From: Thysanoteuthis rhombus
Taxonomy: Eukaryota; Mollusca; Cephalopoda; Oegopsida; Thysanoteuthidae
NCBI GenBank assembly: GCA_963457665.1
Contig: OY735218.1
Span: 52,253,181-52,317,180 of the forward strand
DNA: 64,000 bases
Reading direction: 5' to 3'
Positions 24,761 through 37,225 of this stretch are shown piece after piece; within the stretch, counting starts at the first letter, position 1; each line of letters starts with the position of its first letter. The position numbers were made by a program, and so were the translations under genes. The notes beneath the pieces are model-generated. The model was not told where the DNA came from. It worked only from the letters and a program-made list of their open reading frames with translations, and did no database searches.

Positions 24761-25599
24761 TCACTCCATATATATATTCATAAGAGTTTCATTTAATCCA
24801 TATATATTTATTCATAATAGTTTCATTTTGTACTTGGGATGATAATTTTGTTTTATTTTGACTGCAATGATTATTTGTGTTATGGACATTCCGACAGGCA
24901 TTAGCTTGAAAACTCGATTGGAAACAAATAGTTTTATTACTGAAACAAATTTTAGACAAATTCTGTCAAAAATAGAGATACAATATCACAGTTTTTAACA
25001 GAATTTGATCTCTTTCTTGTTTCTTCCATTTCTTCTATTCATCATTTGCTCATCAATCTTGTTACATTGTTGTATGTTATCGTTATTGTGACTCAATGAT
25101 AATATTGTAATAATACATAACTTTGTAATCATCTGTATGTTATTTTTTATAATGACAACTGTACACTCACTTTTCCAACTCCCGGGAAGTATCAAATAAA
25201 AAGTAATGAGGTTATCTACTATCTACTTCCAGTAATAACAATATTCATTGTTGTTCACAAAGAATCTGTTTGCATTACAGATGTGAAAGTTGCTATCAGA
25301 GGTGATTTGTGTGAAGAAAGCTAATGCCCCAAACAACATGGGCCAAAGAAAACAGGAGCCAAAATCACATTGCCGAAAGAAAACATTTCTCCCTATTGTA
25401 GCCTGAAGCAGAGGAATAATGATATCAGAAAATTGCTCTCAGATAACGGAGAAGTTTTATTAAAAGTAATAGAATTACTCAGATTTATATCAGTGGGAAA
25501 AACCTCAGTTCTGACCTGGAAGCACCTATCTGCTGGTTTAGTTTTGTCTAATCTCGGTGACCAAACGAAATAATCTACTTTTGAACAATAGATAGTCAG
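24761..25599. other. Non-coding DNA; short frame at 25370-25573
   Basis: A 67-codon frame beginning at a TTG shows no recognisable family and no conservation cue. No repeat assigned. Confidence 0.35.
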
Positions 25600-25705
25600 A
25601 CAACATTTTGCTTGGCTGATCCAGTTTGAGTGACTGCTTGCTGGTTGACTATTAATGTAGCTTCGAACTAAATATTAAAGAAAAGAAAGACACAAAACCA
25701 TTTTG
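25600..25705 (+). repeat. Direct repeat flanking a MITE, left copy
   Basis: Shares GATCCAGTTTG / GATCCTGTTTG, GACTATTAATGTAGCTTC / GAACTATTAATACAGCTTC, AACTAAATA and a GACACAAAACCA / GATGCAAAACCA block with 25955-26085. Confidence 0.65.
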
Positions 25706-25717
25706 TTTATTTTTTTA

Positions 25718-25925
25718 CCATATTTGCCAGCCGATAAGATGCTAAAAGTGGTAAGATGCACCTACAATTAGCTTGGTACTTTTTTTCAATCAAATAACTC
25801 ACCAAACTGCGATTCTTGGGGAATGGGAAACTCCCAGCTATAACTCAATTTCCGAGTGTCATCACACTGTAATTTTTCAGGGTATTTTTCTGAAAAAAAT
25901 GCATCATAAGCCAGAATGTTATGCA
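25718..25925. mobile_element. Small MITE with GCATCTTAT-type inverted ends
   Basis: Left end TACCATATTTGCCAGCCGAT followed by AAGATGC. Right end contains AATGCATCATAAGCC, an imperfect inverted match. This matches the widespread 'TATTTGCCGGCCTATAAGATGC' type of non-autonomous element end. No coding capacity. Confidence 0.45.
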
Positions 25926-25954
25926 CTTTCTGACGGTGAAACTATATGATAAGC

Positions 25955-26085
25955 AACCTTTTACTCAATCGATCCTGTTTGGGAGACAATTTGGTGGTGA
26001 ACTATTAATACAGCTTCAAACTAAATAGAGAAAAATCTTAACAAAATACAGGTGATAGAAAGATGCAAAACCAGTCTGAATTGAG
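25955..26085 (+). repeat. Direct repeat flanking a MITE, right copy
   Basis: Second copy of 25600-25705, same orientation, about 250 bp beyond the left copy, with the MITE in between. Confidence 0.65.
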
Positions 26086-26969
26086 TTGCTTTCTATGATG
26101 ATGAAAAAAATATATAATGATATAATATGAAAAAATTGATAATTCTTTTGTTGGATATTTTAAAATTAATATAGCAAAGATGTTATTCTGTTTAATAATC
26201 AAAATACTAATTTGAAGATGTTTATCTAAAAATTGATTCATTTTTTTGTGCTACTAACCATTAAGCTATCCACACCTCTCCCAAATTTTATTGATACAAG
26301 TTTGTCTGTTCGTCTATGTATCTTTTTTTTCTGCAAAGGACTGACTGTTCTTTATTTGGAAACATTGGAAAAAGATATAAATTCTGGATCATTTCTCTGA
26401 AAATATTCCAACAGAATCTACAAAACTGTTTCCAAACATTCAACAGAGAAAATAAGAAAAAAAAAAATGTACAAATGACGAAAGCAATGTAATACTGGTG
26501 TGACCCAATTTCTTTTTGAGTAATCCATTTTGAGCGATCAGTCACCGAAATTAGAAATTCCATGAGTCTATTGAATGTTGTTCAGAATTGGATTAAAGTT
26601 TAATTTGAAATATTGATTAAAAAATTGTCTAAAAGCTTCAGAATAGTGAATGAAAAACAGCAAAGAAAAAAAAAAAGTATTCATTCCGATGGTAGTGCCA
26701 AAAATCTTTAAAATCTCCTAAACTGACATTGTAATCTTTATAGTTATTGCAACTATTATTATTCTCTTTTCTCATTGATGGAAAAACAGAAATATTTGAG
26801 GCATTTGGAAGGAGAAAATTTTGTTTCTCAATCATTTATCATAGGAGAATTGAAGCAGTCGTCTTTTTTTACAAATGTTTTTTTTTTGTCCATCTTCCTT
26901 GTTGTCAATCCATTCATAAGTTGGCGGATTAATTCCTAATGTCTGTTTTTTTTTTTTGCAAAATTATAT
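26086..26969. other. Non-coding DNA, nothing recognised
   Basis: AT-rich with several T or A homopolymers; frames are short and Phe-rich. Confidence 0.5.
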
Positions 26970-27012
26970 TAAATACTAGCAGAAGTTCCCAGCATTGCAT
27001 GGGAAATAGATG
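26970..27012 (+). repeat. CTAGCAGAAGTTCCC...GGGAA motif
   Basis: CTAGCAGAAGTTCCCAGCAT followed by TGCATGGGAAAT. This is the recurrent 'CCCGGCGTTGCACGGG' type of motif that begins interspersed repeats in several invertebrate genomes. Extent to the right is unclear. Confidence 0.4.
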
Positions 27013-27361
27013 GGACAGATAAAATTGTGGCACAATGATCATATGCCCTCAAACTTACCTGATTTTTCCTGACAGCTAATTAATATTTAGTTCTGCAAGA
27101 AAAAAGGTATTTTGTTTTTGTAACTCAGATGGTTAACCAGGCTTCTGTATGACAAAAGGGACATTATTTATTTCTTGTCTTTGCTATTTACTAACTGCTG
27201 TGTATTGACTGCCTGAGTAATGATAAAAAAAAATCTAAATCTAGATGTGGAAGAATAGTTGTCGAAATTGTATAATAAAATAGATATCTTTCAAAACTAT
27301 TGAAAAGTGGTTTTGACTGATAATTTAGAGAAATGACATAATTTTAACTGTACATTAATGG

Positions 27362-27790
27362 AATGGTCTGGGTTCTGTTTCTACAGACAATGGGATGACA
27401 AAGGAGTTCCCCATTCCAGGACAGCCTGCACAAAGCATATGGAGATCCACCTTTCGGCCTTGCTGATACAATCTAGAGGAAAGCAGAAAGGACATTAAAT
27501 TGGATGTCAAACCACCCTAAGTAGACTCCACTCACTGATTTAGGATCAGAATTATCATTCTCCTAGACTGGTTGCTTTTCAAAGGCTAGAGAATCCGATC
27601 TGCCCTCTTATTTTACCTATAGCTGGGATGGGGAAGAGATGGATTCATGGCTTTCGTACAAGCATTAGTTTAAAATGAATTAAAACAGCCCCGACTGGTG
27701 TTTGAACTCAGGTTGCCAATTTCATTGTCTGCCATTACCACTACTCCAATTGTACAAACTATTGACATATCTAGGTCTCCTTTACTTCTT
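27362..27790 (-). mobile_element. Long tRNA-derived SINE
   Basis: On the minus strand it begins GGAGTAGTGGTAATGGCAGA (A-box-like) and then ACCTGAGTTCAAACACCAGT (B box). A CGGGGCTGTTTTAATTCATT block follows, then a ~300-bp body ending GTGGATCTCC..., with AATGGGGAACTCC and CCCATTGTCTG near the 3' side. The head matches copies at 39.5 and 43.4 kb. Confidence 0.65.
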
Positions 27791-29226
27791 TAAGTATTGT
27801 TTATGGATAGAACAGCATATTATATTCTTTTGGGCAAAAACCGTTTAAGAAACTGAAACACTAACTGGATCAGAAAATGTGTTGATCATACAAAAACAGA
27901 TTTATCAGGAAAAGAAAAAAGGATTATAAATCTTATCTGCAACATATCTCAGAACTTAAGTAGAGCCTGCATTTCCTGAAAGAACTGCTAGTGAGATTGT
28001 ACTGCAGGATAGTGATCGTTTCCACCCAACCTTAGTGAAAGCCAGAAATTTTATAACCTTCTCAAAGAAAGAAACCAAATATTTTAAAACTGTACAAGTG
28101 GCAGAAAGAAAAGATAGAACCTCCCTATAGAACTTTAAAAAAATAACTTTTTTTAAAAACTGTTTGAAAGAGCAATACAAGGCATTAAGGTGCACCAATT
28201 AGTGTTGGAAGGACATTGGTATTTTGAGAACATATGAGTGGCACCAAATCTGAGCAAAGTAAGAATAGAGAGTTATACAGAGAAGAGATTTAGTGTGCTC
28301 GTGTATGCGCAATAGCACTAACAAGTCATAAAATTGAAATAATAAAAACAAGTATTCATCTTCTCACAGGGATATAAGTACACATTTGTGCAGAGAAAAT
28401 GTTCTATAACCAACTTAATTTTTCATTCTTAAGAGAGATTAAAATGCTGTTTATTGTATCATTTTCTGATTTCAATTATATTGAGAAATTTATTTTTCAT
28501 TTTTATGACAATTTTCTTCCTACCATCTCTGTAGAGGGATATATATGTAAGTGAAAGTTTTTTTTACTGTGCCTTCAAATGATTCATCATCATCTGCCTT
28601 TCATTGTAATATTGAACCATCAACACCAGTACCTATGAATTACATATAGGTTTTCAATTTAATCACAAAGTCATGTTTAGCTTAAGGCAATATTCTCCAG
28701 ACCCACCTTCCCTGAGGGGGCCAAGATTGAATTGCAAGACTTCTTTCACCACCTATGCTTCATCATGTGATTGAAACAATGCCTCTCAGATATTCTTGTA
28801 TTGAATGTTCTATTTGGCTGCATATATGTCTCCAGTTTCCCCCTCAAAATGGCTCATAAGATGGACATAATATTTATTGTCCAACCTCTACAGTGGCCAG
28901 AACTTTGGGAGGAGTTAAAGAACTGGATTATAAATGGAGGGAATACATCTTTTTCTTAATATTCCCTGCTGAAATAAGGGAGGGGGGTCTTATGTGTCAT
29001 CAAAAAAGGTAATTCCAATTCCTGAATTGTACAAAGATTCTGTCTAATTTCTTAGTGATTCATTTCTTTTGCTTGGACAAAACAATTATGTTTTGACCAA
29101 TAAAGGAAAAATGTTAGATAGAGATTAATTTGATCAAAAGGTTGGAGAAAAAAAGTCCCAGAGATTAAATTTCAGATCTATGTGCATATACCTTTGCACA
29201 TAAATGTGTGTTTATTCAATCATATA

Positions 29227-29233
<7 letters not shown>
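27791..29233. other. Non-coding DNA, nothing recognised
   Basis: Small frames at 27956-28198 (minus) and 28771-28959 (plus) have no recognisable family; no repeat assigned. Confidence 0.45.

Positions 29234-29285
<52 letters not shown>
29234..29285. repeat. (TA)n microsatellite
   Basis: Pure TA array of about 50 bp. Confidence 0.96.
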
Positions 29286-29288
<3 letters not shown>

Positions 29289-30789
29289 ATTAATAATTGT
29301 GTCATCCACAGATAGCTATCTTATTGTATTACAACACTTCAGTGTGGCTGTAGACTATCCAGCATCACTTCCAGTATCACATGGTAGGATTCACTTCAGA
29401 CCCAGAGGCAGACATTCTACCCCTACCCTACACAGAACTGGATGGTCTGTAGGACTGAATTAAGTGATATATTTACTTGCGCATTTCTACAGAATTCTGT
29501 CTGTTGATATTTGTGCATATGAATAAAAACCTAAACACATACACTGTGTACTTACATACATATATGCATACATATATTCATATGTGCAAATATCAACGGG
29601 CAGGAAAGTGAAGAAACTTACATATATATTCATATTAGCAAAATATTTGTTCAGATTGATGCATACTACATATGTATATATATATATGTATATGTATAGA
29701 TAGATAGATAGGTTGATAGATAGGTAAACATTCATATTCACTTTCATTAAGTAAGTTGGAAGGCAAATTTCAAGTTTTATTCAGTCAAGCCAGAATGAAA
29801 GTAATATCTTCAATTATCTTAATAAAATATCATTTTGATAAAAAGAAATGATGAGAAAAGAAAAATGTTAATAATAGCATTCTTAATAAAATATTGGACC
29901 AAAAATGAATCAGTGTCTACAAGACTACTTTCCAAATGACTTATAGTCTGCTGAGCCAAAATACACAATGTCTGGATTTGATTGTCGACAACAAAGATAA
30001 TTTAGATTAAATTCAGATTGGGATTTCATTTAGAATCTTTTCTGTGTATAATATACAAGATGGCTATTCAATCTTCTTTATTAATAAAGGATAAAAATCA
30101 TCTTTGCTATCACATTGTTTAACTCTTGATAATGACTAATATATCTCAATTGCAAATCTTACATCAACAACATTCTCTTGTTATGTGAACACATATTCAT
30201 CTATCTGTCTGCCTCTCTATATACACACATACACAAACACACACACACACACACAATTTTGGTCTTATAATTAATTCTTAGGACATATTTACCAAATTAA
30301 TTTGTCTGTAAGGAAACATTTTAAAATCCTAGAATAGAAGTAACTTTAAGAAATCTTATTAGCTTTAAAATCCACTTTGTGTATTCGTAAATTTGACTGT
30401 TCAAGGAAAATGGAAGGACCAGATATTATTGTTGCACTTTTAACCGCTGTCATTCATACATATACGTCATTCAAGCATACATTGTTAAAAATAACGGACA
30501 AACTCTGTCTATTAAATTTTTTTGTTAATTATTCTAGTTTGTGTACAAACCTTTTATTAAGGTCATCGGAGTTTTTAAAAAAAATGTTCCAAAGTTGGTG
30601 GTTGGATATCTTTCAACCATCATTGAGAAAGTGTGATAGTGGTATTTCAAGAGTAATTAGTATTATTTTTTGATGTGATTTTACATTTATATTGTAAGTG
30701 TTATCTTTTTCAACTAGCGTAATCATAAGTAAATCTGTTTAAATGTGTGACTGAAACAAACACAATGCACTGACACTTACGAAAAACCA
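29286..30789. other. Non-coding DNA with GATA and CA runs
   Basis: Holds a (GATA)-rich patch near 29697-29715 and (CA)n at 30236-30256. A 98-codon frame at 30377-30673 begins at a non-ATG codon and resembles nothing known. Confidence 0.45.
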
Positions 30790-31089
30790 TGCTGATGTCA
30801 AAAGATATCATTGATAATTGATTTTTTTGCTTTAATCAGACGAGCCTCCATTATTTGAAGTCTTTTCTTGGAGTTGGTATTGTTTAAAATTCTTGTGTTG
30901 TCCACAAGGAGCTGGCAAATATTGATTCTTCGAAATATGCTGGTAAATGGCACTCTGGTTGTTGAGGTGACATGTCAATCTGCTGGAGAGGGTTGTGGTA
31001 GTACATCCTATATGAGACCTTTGTGTTATTGTTGTTGTTGCAGTTGGGGTCTCAATCTGCCAATTGGTATATAGATTGATGTACAACAT
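30790..31089 (-). mobile_element. Penelope-like element GIY-YIG endonuclease fossil
   Basis: Minus strand carries HIGCTTTTLSSRLTCHL, a good match to the start of the Penelope-like GIY-YIG domain (family YIG.TTTTL..RL..H). Further on there is a stretch ending in an EARLIK-like motif, where the family has EALLIK..P. These are the two landmark parts of that domain, in the right order and at roughly the right distance. Only the C-terminal domain remains, and it looks old and broken. No reverse transcriptase part was recognised on the higher-coordinate side. Confidence 0.65.
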
Positions 31090-31189
31090 TGGTCATGTTT
31101 TCAACAACGCATGTTTTTATGGAGAATTTCTGCCTAATTCTTTGGAAGACCTCATCTTTTGACCAGATAGAATCCATCCCCATCATGAA

Positions 31190-31530
31190 CTTTGGAACAC
31201 ATTCAATTCAAATATCTAGGGAGATAAATAGCTTTAAGAATTTCATTCCAAAAATCCTAAAACTTATTATTTTAAAACCTTCCCCTTGGTTCATTCAGTA
31301 TACATGTTAAATTTGGTTGGGCAAATCAGACATTTGATGATATGTAGGAATCGATGAAAATCAGGTCAGTATTATGGATGAATGCAAACACAGATCCTGT
31401 GAAATATTTTTTAAATACAGAAAGATTTTTACTTTGAAAACCTCCTCCTGTGTCCATTGAGTATGCCTACCAAATTTGGTTGGGTTGCATTCAAGTTCAG
31501 GTATTTTCTATAGCATGACAAACAAATAGA
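31190..31530 (+). repeat. Possible interspersed repeat (CCAAATTTGGTTGGGTT type)
   Basis: Two related blocks (TTAAATTTGGTTGGGCAAAT near 31308 and CCAAATTTGGTTGGGTTGCA near 31470), each preceded by CATTCAGTAT/CATTGAGTAT, ending near TAGCATGACAAACAAATAGA. This is typical of a short non-autonomous repeat built of repeated segments. Confidence 0.4.
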
Positions 31531-31640
31531 CAGTTCTCGCATATACAAAGATATATATAGAGTATGCATGAGTGTACTGACAATTATTTTCATTTATCTG
31601 AATTAAAATATGCCGTACTATGTATATGTTTATAAATCTA

Positions 31641-32574
<934 letters not shown>

Positions 32575-32775
32575 CAATGAATCTCCATAGAATCCTCAGA
32601 AGAGGCACAAATCAAATGAAGAATCAGTCAAGGTTGGCAAGTTTTTGCAGTGCAATCGAAAATTCAAGAACCAGAAGATGAGGGGTCTATAACCAATCCA
32701 TCCTCTTGACAGTCACCTATGAAGCTGAAACATAGAACTTAATCAAGAAATTATAGTTTGCTTAAGGTTTCTGAA
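32575..32775 (+). mobile_element. RTE-like LINE internal fragment (B4)
   Basis: Aligns with 63175-63375 of the long copy. Matching blocks are GAATCTCCATAGAATCC, AAATGAAGAATCA, GGTTGGCAAG, TATAACCAATCCATCCTCTT and GACAGTCACCTATGAAGCTG, followed by GAAACATAG (coding for the GAETW-like motif in better copies). Both ends are truncated. Confidence 0.75.
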
Positions 32776-33615
32776 TGAGTGCAGTTTAAAGATGTCTAAT
32801 TTTCACCATCCTCCAATCCTTACCGCTAGTTTTTTGTTTTGTTCAGTTGATGACACATGGTCATTTATTGTTCTCTTATAATTTGACTTTATCTCTTTAT
32901 TAACTCTGTGGCTATAAAATTAAGAATTTAATTCAGTATAATTTTCTCCTTTCTCTCAATTCCATCTTGCTGTGAGATTCCAGTTGCCAAGAAAAATGAA
33001 TCATTCTTAATTTATTGTGAAACAGCAGCAGATACTCCTCCTTTTTTATTAAAAAAAAAAAAATTAAACGTTCAATTTTATGTGAGGCAAAAAATCCTCA
33101 GATATTTTCCAGTTGTTTTGTTTCAGAGCAAATCATTTAACACTTGAAATTCACTTTAAAAAATGGTAGAATCTCCCAAACCTTCTTTAAAAGATTCATT
33201 ATTCAATTCAGTTCAGTCCCTTGACTGCAGCCATTGAAAGAAGGGAGCTGTGGACAAAAGAGGCTGAAGTCCTTGTCTGTGTTTGCCTGTCATAAAAAGT
33301 TTGTGAACCAGTGTGAGACAATCGTCAAAGATGCCGATCAAAAAGACCCTAAAAAACTGTTTATGTTTGAAGTTCCCAAGTTTTAATTGAAAATTCTCCA
33401 ATCATCATTGGGCAACAAGGACTGAAAACTAATTCCCATTTTAATGATTGTCCAAAAAATTTATTTACACTTGTTCGCTAGTTGAAAAGTTTTGAAAATT
33501 TCAATTACAAAATTTTTAGCATCAAAAAATTGTCTTCTCTCCTAGCAAAATATGTCTGTTATTTGACGCTGTTTCTTGCTAACTAACTGAAGAGCTCAAT
33601 ATTTTATGATTAGAA
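32776..33615. other. Unassigned DNA
   Basis: 33200-33440 has more complex sequence (GACTGCAGCCATTGAAAGAA) and may be an unrecognised repeat. The rest is AT-rich. Confidence 0.35.
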
Positions 33616-34099
33616 CAGTGGTTCTCAAACCCATTTGTGTAATGGCACACAAAGAAATATATTTGACTTTTGCAGCAAATCAGACCCCTCACAAGATCAC
33701 TAAATCCTGCATATTGAGTCATGGGTTTACATCTAATATATGAATATATTAAGTCAGTTAGAAAAATGTTGGAGAATATAATAAAGACTTGAAGTATTAA
33801 TTCATATGATATTCTTATTATTATCACTATCATTTATAATTTACTTGTTAAATGTTATAAGTTTATGCCCTAACCCTGAAATCAAATAGCTGTGGTGGGG
33901 AAAGCTAACAAAAGCATTAAGAATTTTGCAGAAGCAAAGATAACCACTCACATATTATATTATTTTAGCTTTGATTTGGTTATATTACCCTAAAACCCTT
34001 AAAAACAGACCAGAAGAGCTGAATTCAACCCAAATTCTCTACTTGTTTATTCTGGGTTTAATTTGCTCTTCCAATCTGACAGTTATATATTAATTAATG

Positions 34100-34321
34100 G
34101 GCGTAATTGATCTGACAGAATGAATTATAAATCATGTTATATCATAGAGAAACTCATTTGAAATGATCTCTCATTATTACACTGTTAATATATCACTCAA
34201 TTTAGACCATGTAAATAGATGGCAGGTGGCAGGTTTGAGTCCTGCAGCAACCCCATTTTCTTTAATTCTTTATTTATTTACATTGTCTATATTGAGTGAT
34301 ATATTAATGCAATTAATGATT

Positions 34322-34325
<4 letters not shown>
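34100..34325 (+). mobile_element. Palindromic SINE-like element, family E, copy 2a
   Basis: CTGACAGAATGAATTATAAA, GAAACTCATTTGAAATGATC and a TCTCATTATTACACTG block lead into GGCAGGTTTGAGTCCTGCAG (B-box-like). The mirrored tail CCCCATTTTCTTTAATTCTT and TGAGTGATATATTAA follows. A (TA)n array follows at 34326-34353. Confidence 0.6.
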
Positions 34326-34353
<28 letters not shown>

Positions 34354-34449
34354 AGCTAAACAGCTGCTGGTAATGCTATGGCTCAAATAACTGTTTCAAC
34401 TCAAAATTTTCATCTTGCTTATTCACGGTCTGTATCAGCTTTTTTTTGT

Positions 34450-34680
34450 TCTTATCAACCCAACAATTATGTTATTAAGAAATGGATATATGATCCGATA
34501 AAATGATTATAAATTTTGTTATATCACATAGAAACTCTCATTTGAAATAATCTCTAATTATTACGTGTGAATGTATCATATGGCCTAGAAAATATGAATA
34601 GAATAAACAATCAAAGAAAATTGGGCTGCTGCAAGAATCAAAGCTGTGACTGATAGGGTAGTGACTTCAACGTCCTTTTG
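34450..34680 (-). mobile_element. Family E, copy 2b
   Basis: Starts ATTAAGAAATGGATATATGA followed by TCCGATAAAATGATTATAAA, the same terminus as at 43.16 kb. It runs through AATTGGGCTGCTGCAAGAAT to the end of the head near GTAGTGACTTC. Confidence 0.6.
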
Positions 34681-35045
34681 ACATATGTAAAATACATTTC
34701 TGTATTAGGAAAATATATACCTGTTTAATGGGCTGCTTGTAAACTTTGAAGTAGATATGGAGGGCACTGTTAGTTGACATATGTTTAAAATGAAATGAAA
34801 TGAATGAAACTTTTATATCAACATATTGATATAAGTTCTTATTACCCCTCTTTACTTTCATTTGTCACTGAAAAGATCGATATCACACAAAATCAAGTGA
34901 TAAAACCACTAAATTGTCATCTCTTCAGCAGTATTCCAGTATGATACCAATACTGGTCAAGTTCAAGGCTGTTTGCATAATTGGAATATTTGGAAGATAT
35001 TTACAGCAGACTATTGTACTTCAGCACCCAGATTGAGAACTACTG

Positions 35046-36110
35046 GGTTAGATAAATGGAAATATGGCAGCTTCAGTGGTATATCTATCTTCCTTTTCAT
35101 AATTTAGCCAATCAAATTAGGGCTGTATTTTCTACCTTGAAGCAGCTTTGGTTCCAGGAAATTTGATATAATACTATCCACTGATACTAGCATAATTTCA
35201 GACCCTGAATTGACAATTCAAAAGATTGCATTGTTTAACTAACATCCTTTGAAAGATATAATCTGGCAGTCAAGTCATTATCACAAGATCGTTAATTTAA
35301 TGGTTTGGTCAGATCCTTGAATATCACAGCTGAGAACTGTTGTGGGCATCGGCAGATATATTTGACGCATTTTACTATATTGAAATGACTTAATTTTAAA
35401 ATCTATATGCCAGTGTAGGTATTGATTTTTCCTTCTTGCTTTCACAAAATTTCACCATTTTGTATTCAATGTGTGTAGAGTTAAATAAAAAAAAAAGAAG
35501 ATACTCTGTTAAAACCTGTAATGCTGTTTACACAATTTTTGACGGGATTTGTTTACATTTGTCAACATTTGTCTATTTTTGTCAACAATTGCCTACATTT
35601 GTAAACATGTGTTTCTGTAATGAAACTATTGGTTTCCAATTGATTTTTATCAATATTGATCCCTGTTAGAACTTCCAAAAAAAAATAGGTAATCATTGCA
35701 TCATAAAAAAAAAATTAAAATATCGTCAAAAATGCAAGATGATTCATTGGCTATAAATATAGATGAAGTGTATACATGATTGATAAACACTGTATAGTCT
35801 ACTTTCTTTCTTTGTTTTTTATCTTGATTTTTGAAAGAGGAATGACATGATGTAGAGTGATGTAAAATAGAAACATATATTCCTCTTTCTTTGCCCACTC
35901 TTGATATCATATCTTTATATTTTTTCCAACCCTATGAACTGATTGAAAAGAATCTGAATGAAAAATCTTTTACCATAAATATAATTGTCAACATTTGTCG
36001 TAATTAAAAATTTCTGGATGAAAAGGATTCTGTCTTAAATGAAAGCAGTTGAACTTACACCTTCCCTGTCAATCCTGTTCAGCTAAAAATAAGAATTATT
36101 ATTAATATTA
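35046..36110. other. Non-coding DNA; ACATTTGTC micro-repeat at 35548-35608
   Basis: A ~10-15 bp motif (ACATTTGTCAAC and variants) recurs at least four times between 35548 and 35608 and again near 35988. Otherwise nothing recognised. Confidence 0.5.
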
Positions 36111-36111
36111 T

Positions 36112-36141
36112 AATGATGATGATGATGATGATGATGATGAA
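36112..36141 (+). repeat. (GAT)n microsatellite
   Basis: About nine GAT/ATG units. Such runs terminate the RTE and related SINEs in this window, so it may mark a former 3' end. Confidence 0.9.
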
Positions 36142-36154
36142 ATATCAGCTTAAC

Positions 36155-36240
36155 CTATGGAGCCAAGCCAGGTATAGATATCATTATCTGCAGCAGCCAT
36201 TGTAAGTCCTCTGCTGGCTAAAGGCCTTTCCCATCTCTTC
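36155..36240 (-). mobile_element. SINE 3' tail fragment
   Basis: GTAAGTCCTCTGCTGGCTAA followed by AGGCCTTTCCCA corresponds to the inverted form of the 43.4-kb SINE tail (GGTCCGCTGCTGGACTAAAG in its reverse complement). Confidence 0.5.
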
Positions 36241-36249
36241 GCATACAAG

Positions 36250-37225
36250 TACCTTTACGTCAAAATACTGCAAAATATATACGATCACAGCAATTCCTCT
36301 ATCAGGCTACATAGAGATTCTGAAGCCTTCCAACGCCAAAAAGAAGTAAGACAAGGCGATACTAGCTCACCCAAACTCTTCACAGCCTGCCTCAAAATGA
36401 TCTTACATAAAATAGAAGACTCAAAATAGACGACGAATACCCGAGTAACTTCAGACTTGCAGACGACATCATACTTTTTGCAGAGAACCTATACAACTTC
36501 CAACTAATGCTAGATGAACTAAACAAAGAAAGCAAAAGAGTTGGCCTACACATGAATTTTAGAAAAACAAAAGTCGTGTGCAACAATCACATCAAGAATG
36601 AGGTCATAAGTCAAAATCGAAGATGCAAAACTGGGAAAAGTAGACCTTAGGATAATGAATCTCTATGAAACCCACAAAAGAAGAAGAAATCAAGTGGAGA
36701 ATCACCCTAGGATTGCAAGCTTTTGGCAAACAAGCTCAACCTTCAAAAACAAGACGATTCTAAAAATCCTAAAAAGAAGAGTATATAACCAATGTATCCT
36801 CCCAATAGTCACTTATGGAGCTGAAACATGGAACCTAACCATAAGACAAATCCGCGAACTAAGAAGTATGCAAGATGCACATGAGAGAATCATGCTTAAG
36901 AGAGAGATCACAAGACAGTACAATATATCAGAAAGAAAACGGGGCTCAGAGACATCATAGAATCCATTAGAAAAATGGCAATGGGCTGGTCATGTTGCGA
37001 AAATGAAAGACAACCGATGGACATAACAACTCACAACATGGATCCCCAGAGACCACATGCAAAAAAAAGGCTGACAAAAAGCAAGATGAAGAGATGAACT
37101 AGACAAATTCAGAAAATGTTGGCTCTGCTATGCCTATGATAGAGAAATTTGGCAGATCCTGGGGAAAATCTGTGTCCAATATCAGACGTTAAAAGACTGA
37201 TGATGATGATGATGATGGTGATGAT
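36250..37225 (+). mobile_element. RTE-like LINE 3' copy (B5)
   Basis: Covers the RT palm to the 3' end. ADDIILFAENLYN-like coding near 36460-36500 holds the catalytic Asp pair of the FADD box. The frame at 36655-36960 carries TYGAETWNL and the downstream helical zone. WAGHVAKMKDNRW-type coding follows, then the conserved 3' end (TGGCTCTGCTATGCCTATGA, AATCTGTGTCCAATATCAGA) and a (GAT)n tail at 37196-37225. Stops and frame changes interrupt it and the 5' half is missing, so it is dead. Confidence 0.85.

Larger units (their letters stand above)
33616..35045. mobile_element. hAT-type non-autonomous insertion, ~1.43 kb, with nested family E
   Basis: Left end CAGTGGTTCTCAAACC. Right end, read on the minus strand, is CAGTAGTTCTCAATCT, matching at 13 of 16 positions. 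The 8-bp flanks are GATTAGAA (33608-33615) and GGTTAGAT (35046-35053), agreeing at 6 of 8 positions, as for an aged 8-bp hAT target-site duplication. No transposase frame lies inside. Family E copies at 34.1-34.68 kb and a (TA)n array occupy its middle. Confidence 0.55.

Noticed and set aside
30377-30673. 98-codon plus-strand frame
   Set aside because: Non-ATG start, no recognisable domain, and no supporting splice or repeat evidence.
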